From the NCBI GenBank assembly GCA_947497585.1, contig CANMHG010000006.1, positions 62,001 through 126,000 on the forward strand: a stretch of DNA of 64,000 nucleotides, given 5' to 3'. The position numbers were made by a program, and so were the translations under genes. The notes beneath the pieces are model-generated. The model was not told the origin of the DNA, ran no database searches, and saw only the letters and a list, made by a program, of their open reading frames with translations. Positions within the stretch are counted from its first letter, which is position 1. Every line of letters starts with the position of its first letter. The DNA comes from an uncultured Bacillaceae bacterium. Its GTDB lineage: Bacteria > Bacillota > Bacilli > Bacillales > Bacillaceae_L. This document shows positions 34,905 through 44,094 of this stretch, piece by piece.

Positions 34905-37192
34905 CACTCTATTTTAATTAATTTACTATCTACTCTATCAAGTAAGAAACTAGACAATTCTTTACCGAAAAACAATAATCGGTGCAAGGGCCTTGTCATC
35001 GATACGTACAATAGCTTGATATTAATTTCATCTTCATCAAAAGATTCATCAAGCGAAACAATGATAACCGCATCAAACTCTAATCCTTTTGAAAGATGAG
35101 AGCTTACAATTACCACATCACCTTTATTAATTTCTTCATTTTCTTTAAGCAGCTGTACACTTAGTTTCGTATGTTGTTCAACCAATTTTGCTAATCGTAA
35201 ACATTCTTTGTTCGTTTTACCGATAAGTGCAATGGTTTTCATTCCTTCAGAGTAGAGCTTATTAATACTTTTCTCGATTCTTTTTACTGTATCTTTGTGA
35301 GAAGAAGAGCAATTGTGAAATACCGGCTTCTCACCATGGCGTACCACTGGCTCGACCATTGGAAGCTCTAGTTTTAACAATTTCAAAATATCATTTGCAG
35401 TATGCATGATTTCAACTGTTGTTCGATAGCTTTTTTGGAGTGTTTTATAGGTAGATCGCGGAAAAATTTCATTTTGTACAATACTCCAATCATTAATTCC
35501 ACGATAAGAATGAATGCCTTGAGCCAAATCTCCCACAATTGTAAACATATCCGTATCTAATGCGCTTCTTAATGCAAAAAGCTGAAAATAACTATAATCC
35601 TGAGCCTCATCAATTACGACGTTTTTCGCTCGCAAATGCTTTTCAATGCCATAAAGTTCACTTTGCAAATACAATAATGCAGCAAGGTCCTCAACCTCAT
35701 AGCATCCTTCTCGATGCAGAGCTTTGTTGTATTGACAAAACTGCTGTATTTGCTCTTCATTTAGTATTCCAGCCCCATAGCTTGCTAGCAATTCATGATC
35801 TGTTGTCAGCTTTTTATAGTAATAAAACAAATCATGCTTTGGGAATTTCTTCATATAGGAAGTTACTGTTGTTCTAGATTCCTTGTTAATGTCACTAATA
35901 GCCTCGTTCTTTTTATCCAATGCCTTTGTAACATAACTTTTTCGTTTATCAGGATCAACATGACTAGTTAGTGCACTTTCAATTCTTTCCTCGTAAAACT
36001 TATTAACTTTTTCAAGGATCCGCTTCTTCTCTGTTCTAACATGATTTTGAAGAATTCTCTTAATCTTATCCACCCGTTGGTAATACGGTAAATATTTATA
36101 TTCATTTTCGATAAGATGACTAATCTTAGTTGCTGAGTATAGACGAATCTTTGAAAGGAATAAGTCCTCCTTAGGAAGAAGCGATTGTAAAATATCTTGT
36201 AAGTACTTATCTATCATATCTCTAAATTGTAATGAGCCTTTAAATGCACTCATCCATCGAACAGAGTCCTCCTCGGAACCGTTTATGAATTTAATTAGCT
36301 TTTCCTCTGGATGCTTAAGCTTCATTCTTTTTCCGATACATTTTGAAACATAATCTAAAAAAGTCGTTTGTAGAATGCTTTCCACACCTAATTCTGGAAG
36401 GACTTCTGAGATGTAATCGATGAATAATCGGTTTGGAGCTAAGATCATGAGTTGATCTGGTGAGAACTGATCAGCATAAGTATAAATAAAATAAGAAATT
36501 CGATGAAGCGCAATGGTTGTTTTTCCACTTCCAGCCGCTCCTTGAACAATGATAGGCTTATTTAAGTCTGCACGGATAATTTCGTTTTGCTCTTCTTGAA
36601 TCGTAGCTACAATCTCTGAAAGTCGATTACTTGAGCTTTCTGAAAGTGATTTTTGGAGTAACTCGTCAGTTGTGGTCAGGTCAATGTCACGAATGTCGAT
36701 CAATTCACCCTCTTCTATCACATACTGCCTTTTTAATGAGAGAAAGCCTTGGTATTCTCCGCCCTCTGCTTCATAAGAAACCTCACCTAATCTACCATCA
36801 TAGTATAAATTTGCGATTTGAGAGCGCCAATCTACGATAATCGGTTTTTGGGTTTCTTTATCAAATAAGGAGGCTTTTCCAAAATACAATACTTCTTCAT
36901 TGTCCTTGCCCGCTCTTTTAAAATCAATTCTTGCAAAATACGGCTTTGGCTGAATACGTTTTAACTTTCGTAACTCTTCTGCTGTTCTTCGGAGTAGATT
37001 TGAATTTGTCAGCATATTCATATAACGAAAACTACTATCTTTAAAATCTATACCTTCAAGTGCATCTTTCATATTTTCTCTGAAATTTTCTTCATCTGAT
37101 TCAGATGCCTGAATGACTATTTTCATATATTGCTTTGTGAAATCTAGCCATTCCTGTTCATCCTGATAATCTGGGTGTTGCTTAACATTCAT
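34904..37192 (-). CDS. helD: RNA polymerase recycling ATPase HelD
   Basis: 762-residue superfamily 1 (UvrD-like) ATPase that removes RNA polymerase from stalled or post-termination complexes. N-terminal coiled-coil arm (first 60 residues), Walker A VQGAAGSGKTTIALHR (around residue 220), Walker B VVIDEAQDYSYFQ, helicase motifs VGDLAQGIHSYRG, and SSHLSKGLEFDAVI near the C-terminus. Size fits B. subtilis HelD (YvgS, 774). ATG at 37192 has AAGGGGTG upstream; the 18-codon upstream extension is rejected. Single gene. Confidence 0.9.
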   Translation of the reverse strand: MNVKQHPDYQDEQEWLDFTKQYMKIVIQASESDEENFRENMKDALEGIDFKDSSFRYMNMLTNSNLLRRTAEELRKLKRIQPKPYFARIDFKRAGKDNEEVLYFGKASLFDKETQKPIIVDWRSQIANLYYDGRLGEVSYEAEGGEYQGFLSLKRQYVIEEGELIDIRDIDLTTTDELLQKSLSESSSNRLSEIVATIQEEQNEIIRADLNKPIIVQGAAGSGKTTIALHRISYFIYTYADQFSPDQLMILAPNRLFIDYISEVLPELGVESILQTTFLDYVSKCIGKRMKLKHPEEKLIKFINGSEEDSVRWMSAFKGSLQFRDMIDKYLQDILQSLLPKEDLFLSKIRLYSATKISHLIENEYKYLPYYQRVDKIKRILQNHVRTEKKRILEKVNKFYEERIESALTSHVDPDKRKSYVTKALDKKNEAISDINKESRTTVTSYMKKFPKHDLFYYYKKLTTDHELLASYGAGILNEEQIQQFCQYNKALHREGCYEVEDLAALLYLQSELYGIEKHLRAKNVVIDEAQDYSYFQLFALRSALDTDMFTIVGDLAQGIHSYRGINDWSIVQNEIFPRSTYKTLQKSYRTTVEIMHTANDILKLLKLELPMVEPVVRHGEKPVFHNCSSSHKDTVKRIEKSINKLYSEGMKTIALIGKTNKECLRLAKLVEQHTKLSVQLLKENEEINKGDVVIVSSHLSKGLEFDAVIIVSLDESFDEDEINIKLLYVSMTRPLHRLLFFGKELSSFLLDRVDSKLIKIE

Positions 37193-37456
37193 TGACTTCA
37201 CCCCTTCAATGTAGATGATATTGTACGACAGAAAAACCATGAACAAACGGATCCATGGTTAAAACACTACAGGAGACACAGCCTATAGGGATTTTCTTAT
37301 GTAATTTTCAAGAGACGTATTTGTCATTATATTACAAGTCAGAATCCTTTGCAATGTTTTCTGAACGTTCCGAGAAATTTTATATTATAGTAAGAGGACT
37401 TAAGACACATCTAACGAATTACTTTACATAACTTATTTTAAAAGGAGAGCTAATTT

Positions 37457-38665
37457 ATGCTAAACAGTATTACTCCCGACTTATTTATTAATGACCCTTA
37501 TTCTATATTTAATACAGCACGCGAAAATAATCCGGTTTTATTTGGTAACTTCCTTAATTCAACAGGCTGGCTCATTACCGGCTATAAGGAGGCGGAATTT
37601 GCATTAAAAGACCCTAGGTTCATTAAAGAGGGCAGAAAACTATTTCCTCCTGAAAATCTAGCAACCTTTTCTGAGAGAGTTATGCCAGCCATTGAGCTTA
37701 CGAGAAATATGATGCTGTTTCGAGATGCGCCAGACCATACACGCTTGCGTAGTCTCGTGAATAAAGCATTTACTCCTAAAATGGTAGAACGCTTACGTCC
37801 AGCTATTGAAGATATCGCTTCGTATCTCTTAGAAAATCGTAGAGGACAGTTGAAGCATGAACTTATTCGAGACTTTTCATACTTACTACCTGTATTTGTT
37901 ATCACTGAACTATTAGGTGTGCCTAAAGAAGATCGCGAGCTTTTCCGCAAATGGTCTGATGCATTTATAAAGTTCATTGATTTTAATACAACAATGGATG
38001 ATTTAGAATCTGTGTCAGATGACCTAAAAGAAGCCAGTCATTATTTTCGTGAACTCATTTCTATAAAGAGAAACTCTCCACAAGAAGACTTACTAAGCGG
38101 CTTAATTCAAGCTGAAACAAATGGTGATAACCTAAACGAAGATGAAATGATTGCTACTTGTTTACTTTTGCTAGTTGCCGGACATGAAACAACAGTGAAC
38201 CTTATTACGAATGCCTATTACTTGTTACTTACTCATCCAGAACAATTGAAGCTTGTTCAAGAGGATCGTTCTCTTATTTCAAATGTTGTTGAGGAAACCT
38301 TACGCTTTGAGCCACCAGTATTAATGACGTCTAGGTGGGTCGCAGAGGATATGGAACTTGCAGGAAAACAACTGAAAAAAGGACAAATTGCCTTTATTTC
38401 ATTAGCAGGTGCTAATCGAGATCCATTGGTTAACGAGGAGCCAAATTCCTTTAACATTCAACGAGAAACCCTTAAGCATTTATCATTTGCTTCTGGTCCT
38501 CACTTCTGTCTTGGTGCACCACTTGCTAGACTTGAAGGGATCATTGCATTAGAAAAGTTAGTAGAGTGCTTTGCAAGTCCACGCTTACTTGAGAAGCCCG
38601 TATGGAGGAAAAACTTTGCATTCCGAGGGTTTGAAGCCTTACATTTTGAAGCGGAAACGAGGTAG
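37457..38665 (+). CDS. Cytochrome P450
   Basis: 402-residue soluble bacterial P450 (CYP107/CYP109-like class I size). I-helix oxygen-binding motif AGHETT (241-246), K-helix ExxR in EETLRFEPP, and heme-binding FASGPHFCLGAPLA with Cys351. Substrate unknown; bacilli often use such enzymes to hydroxylate fatty acids or terpenoids. No ferredoxin gene is next to it. ATG at 37457 with AAAGGAGAG upstream. The next gene (glycerophosphodiester phosphodiesterase) begins at the base after the stop codon. Confidence 0.9.
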   Translation: MLNSITPDLFINDPYSIFNTARENNPVLFGNFLNSTGWLITGYKEAEFALKDPRFIKEGRKLFPPENLATFSERVMPAIELTRNMMLFRDAPDHTRLRSLVNKAFTPKMVERLRPAIEDIASYLLENRRGQLKHELIRDFSYLLPVFVITELLGVPKEDRELFRKWSDAFIKFIDFNTTMDDLESVSDDLKEASHYFRELISIKRNSPQEDLLSGLIQAETNGDNLNEDEMIATCLLLLVAGHETTVNLITNAYYLLLTHPEQLKLVQEDRSLISNVVEETLRFEPPVLMTSRWVAEDMELAGKQLKKGQIAFISLAGANRDPLVNEEPNSFNIQRETLKHLSFASGPHFCLGAPLARLEGIIALEKLVECFASPRLLEKPVWRKNFAFRGFEALHFEAETR

Positions 38666-39610
38666 ATGACACAAATGGTTCAAGGTGCCTTAGAAACAAA
38701 AAAGCCTAAAAGGAGACGATATACCATTCTAATCTCTCTACTATTTCTCTTTATGGTATTTTTATTAGTCAACTTCTTACCGGTTGAAAAGAGACCTGAA
38801 CGTTCTTTTTTTGCCCATGATAGACCTCTTGTCATTGCACATCAGGGGGGTGAACACTTAGCACCTTCAAATACGATGGCTTCTTTTTCCGTGGCAGATG
38901 AACTTAATGTAGATGTACTTGAATTTGATATCCACATTACGAAGGATGGGCATCTTGTAACCATTCATGATGCGACAGTTGATAGAACTACAAATGGAAG
39001 TGGACGTGTTGCTGATTTAACTTTAGCTGAGATTCAAGAGCTTGATGCAGGTTATTACTTTAAAAATCTAAATGGAGAACACATTTATCGGAACAAAGGA
39101 GTATATATTCCAACTGTTGAAGAAGTATTTCAGACTTTCGGTGACAAACGGATGGTCATAGAAATAAAAGCGACAAATCCACCTGAACGTTATGATGAAA
39201 TGGCGCAAAAACTATGGGAACTCCTTGTAAAGTATAAGCTTGAAGAACAGGTCAATATTGTTTCATTTGATCAAAGGGTGGTTGACACGTTCCAAACCTA
39301 CGCGAAAGGAAAAACGCCAGTAGCTGGAGGCAAGCAAGAGATTGTAAAGTTTGTTTTAGCTCACAAACTATTTGCTAGAAACCTCTATAATCCTAGTGTA
39401 GATGCGGTGCAGATTCCTATTAGTGAAAGTATCTTTGATTTAACAGATAAGAAAATCATTGAAGGTGCCCATCGTAGAGGCATGGAGGTTCATTACTGGA
39501 CCATTAATGATAAAGAAACAATGCGTTACCTCATTGAAGCAGGTGCAGATGGAATTATGACTGACCGTCCTGATTTAATGATTGAGCTACTTAATGAAAT
39601 GGGCTACTAG
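38666..39610 (+). CDS. Membrane-anchored glycerophosphodiester phosphodiesterase
   Basis: 314 residues: basic N-terminus, one membrane helix (ILISLLFLFMVFLLVNFLPV) and an outside GDPD domain. Catalytic motifs: IAHQGGEHLAPSNT (HR/HxG start with the acidic residue), LEFDIHITKDGHLVTIHD and DGIMTDRPDL at the end. Hydrolyses glycerophosphodiesters to glycerol 3-phosphate. The family's usual HRG is HQG here, which is common in this branch. Begins directly after the P450 stop, so the pair is translationally coupled. A start at a second ATG (38675) is also possible. Confidence 0.87.
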   Translation: MTQMVQGALETKKPKRRRYTILISLLFLFMVFLLVNFLPVEKRPERSFFAHDRPLVIAHQGGEHLAPSNTMASFSVADELNVDVLEFDIHITKDGHLVTIHDATVDRTTNGSGRVADLTLAEIQELDAGYYFKNLNGEHIYRNKGVYIPTVEEVFQTFGDKRMVIEIKATNPPERYDEMAQKLWELLVKYKLEEQVNIVSFDQRVVDTFQTYAKGKTPVAGGKQEIVKFVLAHKLFARNLYNPSVDAVQIPISESIFDLTDKKIIEGAHRRGMEVHYWTINDKETMRYLIEAGADGIMTDRPDLMIELLNEMGY

Positions 39611-39694
39611 TATTTATTTTACTAGACATGTATTACTTGGCTTATTTTTGTATTATAATAAGTAGAAAACTTAAATTAAAGGAGATTGCTATTC

Positions 39695-39901
39695 ATGACA
39701 AACTCTTCAAATAATGAACAAGAAGTAGTTACTGAAACAAAAAAATTAAGTCTGCAAGAACTTGCGAAACAAAGATTAGCTAGCAAAAAGCAAGAGCAAA
39801 GTGCAGGGAAAACAGGTGGAAATGCTGGTTTACAAGGTCAAAAGATGAAAAGCCAAATGACAAAGAAACCTAGCAATACACGTAGAAAAATGGGCTCTTA
39901 A
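39695..39901 (+). CDS. Small basic hydrophilic protein upstream of ywbE
   Basis: 68 residues, Lys/Gln/Ser-rich and probably disordered (KKLSLQELAKQRLASKKQEQ in the middle). Not recognised, but it is coupled to ywbE: its stop overlaps the ywbE start (TAATG). ATG at 39695 with AAAGGAG upstream; the TTG start nine bases earlier touches that site and is rejected. Confidence 0.7.
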   Translation: MTNSSNNEQEVVTETKKLSLQELAKQRLASKKQEQSAGKTGGNAGLQGQKMKSQMTKKPSNTRRKMGS

Positions 39902-40092
39902 TGAGCGGTCAACAACGCAGTAATATTCGTGCAGGATTAAATGTGAATGTCATCCTAAAGGAAGACCAACGTACTGGAAAGAAAACGCAAGGTGTTGTAA
40001 AAGACATCCTTACTAAATCTAGCTTTCATCCTCATGGAATTAAAGTTAGACTTGAGTCTGGTCAGGTTGGTAGGGTTATAGATATACTTTAG
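39901..40092 (+). CDS. ywbE: YwbE family protein (DUF2196)
   Basis: 63 residues, complete. GLNVNVILKEDQRTGKKTQG, VVKDILTKSSFHPHGIKVRL and GQVGRVIDIL are the conserved blocks of YwbE (DUF2196), a small beta-rich protein of unknown function found in many bacteria. ATG overlaps the stop codon of the preceding gene by one base, so the two are co-translated. Followed by the second 52-bp tandem array. Confidence 0.9.
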   Translation: MSGQQRSNIRAGLNVNVILKEDQRTGKKTQGVVKDILTKSSFHPHGIKVRLESGQVGRVIDIL

Positions 40093-40167
40093 TGTGTTGC
40101 TCGGCATGATGTTAGTCTTAAGATTTAAGCGCGTGAAATCCAACGAGGATGCGCGCTTTTATGTTTG

Positions 40168-40620
40168 TTTTGTTAAACTATCTTTTCGGGACTAGTTTAG
40201 TACGCTTATCACTTAACCTGTCCGAATCACACTGCTTTTCGGACTTGTTCATTACGCTTCCCATTCAACCTGTCCGAATCACACTGCTTTTCGGACTTGT
40301 TCTTCCCGCTTCCCATTCAACCTGTCCGAATCACACCTCTTTTCGGACTTGTTCATCACTCTTCCCATTCAACCTGTCCGAATCACACTGCTTTTCGGAC
40401 TAGTACAACCCGCTTCCCTCTCAACCTGTCCGAATCACACTGCTTTTCGGACTTGTTCTTCTCGCTTCCCATTCAACCTGTCCGAATCACTCTGCTTTTC
40501 GGACTTGTTCATCACGCTTCCCATTCAACCTGTCCGAATCACTCTGCTTTTCGGACTAGTTCATCAGCCATAAGGCTCAACAAGTCCGATACGTAGTCTT
40601 TTCGAACTTCCCATATAGTA
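40168..40620. repeat. Intergenic tandem array, nine 52-bp units with hairpin (array 2)
   Basis: The word GTCCGAATCAC recurs at 40220, 40272, 40324, 40376, 40428, 40480 and 40532, exactly 52 bp apart; decayed units begin at 40168 and 40584, still in phase. Each unit has the interrupted palindrome AAC-2-GTCCGAA-11-TTCGGAC-2-GTT (numbers are spacer lengths), followed by 17 bp near CATCACGCTTCCCATTC. It fills the space between convergent ywbE and the gene at 40626. The apparent plus-strand frames of 74 to 99 codons here shift frame in every copy and are not genes. Confidence 0.96.
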
Positions 40621-40625
40621 AAACG

Positions 40626-41282
40626 CTATTTCACTCTTTCAATCTCATCCGACTCATAAACAGAGTAAGACTCACTCGATGGTCTCACTGCTTTTTTATA
40701 CATCGCAAGAGCTACCTGCTTCGCTTCTATGGCTCTATACTTTCTCCAAGGCCCCACTAATGCAAAGAATACGAATTTCATAACATACTCTCCCACTTTT
40801 TCTCCAAATCGAAATTCCTTCCGATCTCCTAAAAGTAAAGATGGCCTGAAAATATGAACATGTGGTAGACCAATCTCTTTTAACCCATCCTCCAACTTAC
40901 CTTTTACTTGATTATAGAAAACCTTAGATTTACTATTCGCTCCCATTGCAGAAACCACTAAGTATTGTTTAGCACCATTCTCAGCTCCCCATTTCGCAAG
41001 CTCAATTGGATACTCCAAATCTACTTTCAGAAAGTTTTCTTTCGTTTTTGCCTTTTTAATCGTGGTTCCTAAGCAGCAAAAAATATCATCTGCAGCCTCA
41101 AGGTTTTCCCACGGAGACGCATCAAAATCCACCTTTTTAACAATCAAGTTTGGATGCTTAACAGGATAATCACCACGCACTAAAATCGTCACACGTTTAT
41201 ACTCATTACTGTGTAATAAATACTTTACCAGCTCATTTCCAACTAAACCTGAAGCTCCCACAAGTATTGCCGTTCTCTCCAT
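40626..41282 (-). CDS. NAD(P)-binding oxidoreductase (HTATIP2/YraR-like)
   Basis: 218 residues with a Rossmann start AILVGASGLVGNELVKYLL, IFCCLGTTIKKAKTKENF, and YLVVSAMGANSKSKVFYNQV (Ser and the Tyr-x-x-x-Lys-like YNQVK) as in atypical short-chain dehydrogenases of the HTATIP2/YraR group. Reaction unknown. ATG at 41282 with AGAAGGGAG upstream. Its stop lies only six bases after the repeat array. Confidence 0.82.
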   Translation of the reverse strand: MERTAILVGASGLVGNELVKYLLHSNEYKRVTILVRGDYPVKHPNLIVKKVDFDASPWENLEAADDIFCCLGTTIKKAKTKENFLKVDLEYPIELAKWGAENGAKQYLVVSAMGANSKSKVFYNQVKGKLEDGLKEIGLPHVHIFRPSLLLGDRKEFRFGEKVGEYVMKFVFFALVGPWRKYRAIEAKQVALAMYKKAVRPSSESYSVYESDEIERVK

Positions 41283-41328
41283 TTACATTTCTCCCTTCTA
41301 AAAAAAGAGAGGATTTTCTCCTCCCTTT

Positions 41329-42597
41329 TCACTTCTTATTTCTTTTTGATTGTGAAGCTGAAACTGGTGATTTACGATCATTTTTTCTTTTTGGTTGAGA
41401 ACCCGTCATTGGTGTTTTACGATCATTATTCCCTTTCGGCCCCGACCCTGCCATTGGTGTTTTGCGTTCATCGGCAATCTCTCCTTTGAAGAACACCTTT
41501 TTACTAACAGTGAAGCCTAATTCACGCGCGTACTGTTTTAATGTTCTTTCTTCTCGTTCTGTAACAATCGAAATAACCGTTCCTGCTGCGCCCGCTCTTC
41601 CCGTTCGCCCAGAACGATGAGTATATTGAGTCAAATCTTCTGCAAAATCAAAGTGAACAACATGGCTCAACCCCTCAATATCTAAGCCCCTTGCTGCTAC
41701 ATCTGTAGCTACTAACATTGGAACTTTCCCTGCTCTAAAGGACTTAATAGCGTTAGCTCTCTCTTCCTTTTTTGAATCACTGTGTAGAACAGACAGAGGA
41801 ATTCGCTTAAATTGGAGCTTTTCAGCTACCACAGCAAGATTTCCGATATCTTTAACGAAAGTTAATGCTTTTACATTTTCAAGACGTCCAATTTTCTCAA
41901 GAATTTCAACCTTGTCGCGTGAGTCACATACAAAATAAATATGATCAACCTTGGATTCAGGCATATCTTCTTTAGTAACCTTAATGACTTCCGGATTGTT
42001 CATAAACACTCTTGCTGCTCTTTCCGTATGAGCAGGCATTGTTGCAGAAAATAAAACAATTTGACGGTCTGCTAGTGTTGTTTTAATAATGTTTTCAACC
42101 GTATTTGTATGCTCAGGTACAAGTAATTGATCACCTTCATCTAAGACAATCGTTTTTACCTCATGCATCTTTAATTTCTTCTGTTTTATTAGTTCTGACA
42201 CTCTTCCTGGTGTACCTACTACAACTTGAGGGCGTTTCTTTAGCTTTTCTAGCTGGCGTTTCACATTTGCTCCACCAATAAAACTTGCCCCTCTAATTCC
42301 ACTACCCTCCGCCCATTTCTGGACTTCAAGGTTAATTTGCATGACTAATTCATGTGAGGAAGCTAAGATAAGAGCTTGAACTCCGCCATGATCTGGATCA
42401 ATTTTATTTAAAAGCGGCATTAGGTATGCTAATGTTTTACCAGTACCCGTTGGTGATTCAACGATAATATCTTTTCCTTCTAATACCTTTGGTGCTGCCT
42501 TAACCTGAACAGCTGTTGGACTTGCAAATCCTGATTTCTCCCACGCCTGTTGTAAGAACGGTTTTGTCTGACTTAAAAATTCCCATTTCTCCGACAT
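41329..42597 (-). CDS. DEAD-box RNA helicase, YfmL-like
   Basis: 422 residues with the helicase core motifs in order: Q motif and FASPTAVQ, ESPTGTGKTLAY (motif I), TPGR, LDEGDQLL (motif II, DEGD instead of DEAD), FSATMPAHT (motif III), VATDVAARGLDIEG (V) and HRSGRTGRAG (VI). The last 45 residues are a basic tail built of three imperfect repeats of KTPM-GS-PK--NDR type. B. subtilis YfmL is similar in the first part and helps in ribosome assembly. ATG at 42597 with AAAGGAG upstream. Confidence 0.87.
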   Translation of the reverse strand: MSEKWEFLSQTKPFLQQAWEKSGFASPTAVQVKAAPKVLEGKDIIVESPTGTGKTLAYLMPLLNKIDPDHGGVQALILASSHELVMQINLEVQKWAEGSGIRGASFIGGANVKRQLEKLKKRPQVVVGTPGRVSELIKQKKLKMHEVKTIVLDEGDQLLVPEHTNTVENIIKTTLADRQIVLFSATMPAHTERAARVFMNNPEVIKVTKEDMPESKVDHIYFVCDSRDKVEILEKIGRLENVKALTFVKDIGNLAVVAEKLQFKRIPLSVLHSDSKKEERANAIKSFRAGKVPMLVATDVAARGLDIEGLSHVVHFDFAEDLTQYTHRSGRTGRAGAAGTVISIVTEREERTLKQYARELGFTVSKKVFFKGEIADERKTPMAGSGPKGNNDRKTPMTGSQPKRKNDRKSPVSASQSKRNKK

Positions 42598-42735
42598 AAT
42601 AGTCTCCTTTGTGCTTATATGTAATAAATAGTCATCTAAGATTAGTGTTAACCATTTCCATCAAATTCATTGATAATAATCTCACATATCATACCATAAG
42701 AAAAAACAAAAAGAACCCCAAAAGGAGGAGTTCAC

Positions 42736-43359
42736 TTACATAAGAACCTCTTTTAACAATTCCTGAAATTTTTCCTCACGATTGCTACTCTCATAAAAGG
42801 TATTATCAATAATTGCCGTTAACAGTTTGTTTTTTATAACCGGGTCCTCTACTTCTTTTATGATCTTTTGGCGTGCATTAAAAAGAAAATCCAAAAAGCT
42901 TTCATAGCTCTCATCAAATTTACTCTCTAGTTCTTTTTTTATTTTTCTGGCGAGGGTAGGACTTGCCCCCGAAGTCGATATCATTAACTGTAGTCTTCCC
43001 CTCGTAATGGTTGAAGGAACCTGAAAATCAGATTCAAGTGGCGAATCAATTAGTAAGCAAAGTAATTGTTTTTCCTCCGCTGCCTTTCTTACCTCTTCAT
43101 TCACACTCTTATTATTTGTTGCACCAAATACTAATAAGGGGGAGGTTAAGTCCGTAGATTCAAAATCCTTCTCTTTCCAGTGTATTCTTTGCTTTTGAAC
43201 TAGCTGCGAGAGACCTTCTGTTAGAGTAGGACTATATACAGTTATGATTGCATTTGTATCTAATAACCCGAGTACTTTACGCTCTGCGATTATTCCTCCT
43301 CCTACCACTGCAACCTGTTTTCCATCAAGATCTAACATAATAGGATAATATCGCTTCAT
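42736..43359 (-). CDS. sirC: Precorrin-2 dehydrogenase (siroheme synthase NAD module) SirC
   Basis: 207 residues. Rossmann motif VAVVGGGIIAERKVLGLL and the family blocks PSTITRGRLQLMISTSGASP and ARKIKKELE mark the CysG-N/Met8p-type dehydrogenase that oxidises precorrin-2 to sirohydrochlorin with NAD+. ATG at 43359 overlaps the sirB stop by one base (TAATG). Last gene of the nitrite reductase operon; siroheme is the cofactor of NasD made by this operon. Confidence 0.9.
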   Translation of the reverse strand: MKRYYPIMLDLDGKQVAVVGGGIIAERKVLGLLDTNAIITVYSPTLTEGLSQLVQKQRIHWKEKDFESTDLTSPLLVFGATNNKSVNEEVRKAAEEKQLLCLLIDSPLESDFQVPSTITRGRLQLMISTSGASPTLARKIKKELESKFDESYESFLDFLFNARQKIIKEVEDPVIKNKLLTAIIDNTFYESSNREEKFQELLKEVLM

Positions 43360-44093
43360 TACTTTTTCTCCTTAAAGGAAAGTTCATATACCCGCTTCAT
43401 AACGATGCTCTTTAGCCTATCATCAAACCCCAATGGCTCACATAGTATTATTTCAGTCTCACTGTTGTTAACTGATGATATTTCACCGCTCATTTTTGAG
43501 ATAAATCCACCTTTAAATAATAAAAAGGGAAGCACTACTAACTGCTGATAATCACCTTTCACTTGTTTTTCTAATTCAACACTAAATGCAGGCTCTTGCG
43601 CTTTTAAATAGCACGTAAAGATAGGGCTTTTGGATTCACTTTCTACTTTCCTTCTAATCTCTTCAAATTCAACCCCTGCTTCTGGTTCTCGACTTCCATG
43701 GCCAACTAACAATATGCCTCTCGACTCAGATGATGATTTCTCATTGATGCGCTTTAGTAAGATGTCCACCATAAGATCATCAACACCTAGGGGACGACCA
43801 TATATGACTGTCAGGAAAGGATATTCTTCCTCCAAAGCCTTCAATTCATTTGGAATATCTACAGTAACATGTATACCAGATAGTAGAAGAACAGGAATAA
43901 CCTTAATTTCCGTTGCACCTTTTAAAATACATTCCTCAACAGCTTCCTTAATGGATGGCTTTTCTAGTTCAAGAAAGCCATAAGCTTGAATTGGTTCACT
44001 AACCTCTGTCATTACTTCTTTAATGAAGTGGACAAACTCATTATTTGCAGTAGCATTTCGACTTCCATGTCCAATATAAATAACTGCTTCCAC
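43359..44093 (-). CDS. sirB: Sirohydrochlorin ferrochelatase SirB (CbiX family)
   Basis: 244 residues; inserts Fe2+ into sirohydrochlorin to give siroheme. Two homologous halves each with the metal-binding word GHGSR (VIYIGHGSRNATAN near the start and ILLVGHGSREPEAG about residue 128), as in double-domain CbiX. Start: GTG at 44093 with AGGTGAT upstream is preferred; a GTG at 44102 would overlap the previous gene by 8 bp. It is followed by sirC with a one-base overlap. Confidence 0.9.
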   Translation of the reverse strand: MEAVIYIGHGSRNATANNEFVHFIKEVMTEVSEPIQAYGFLELEKPSIKEAVEECILKGATEIKVIPVLLLSGIHVTVDIPNELKALEEEYPFLTVIYGRPLGVDDLMVDILLKRINEKSSSESRGILLVGHGSREPEAGVEFEEIRRKVESESKSPIFTCYLKAQEPAFSVELEKQVKGDYQQLVVLPFLLFKGGFISKMSGEISSVNNSETEIILCEPLGFDDRLKSIVMKRVYELSFKEKK

Positions 44094-44094
44094 T

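Noticed and set aside
40149-40596. Plus-strand open frames of 74 to 99 codons with repeated peptides
   Set aside because: They lie in array 2. With a 52-bp period each copy shifts to the next frame, so the repeated peptides appear in all three frames by construction; there is no Shine-Dalgarno site.
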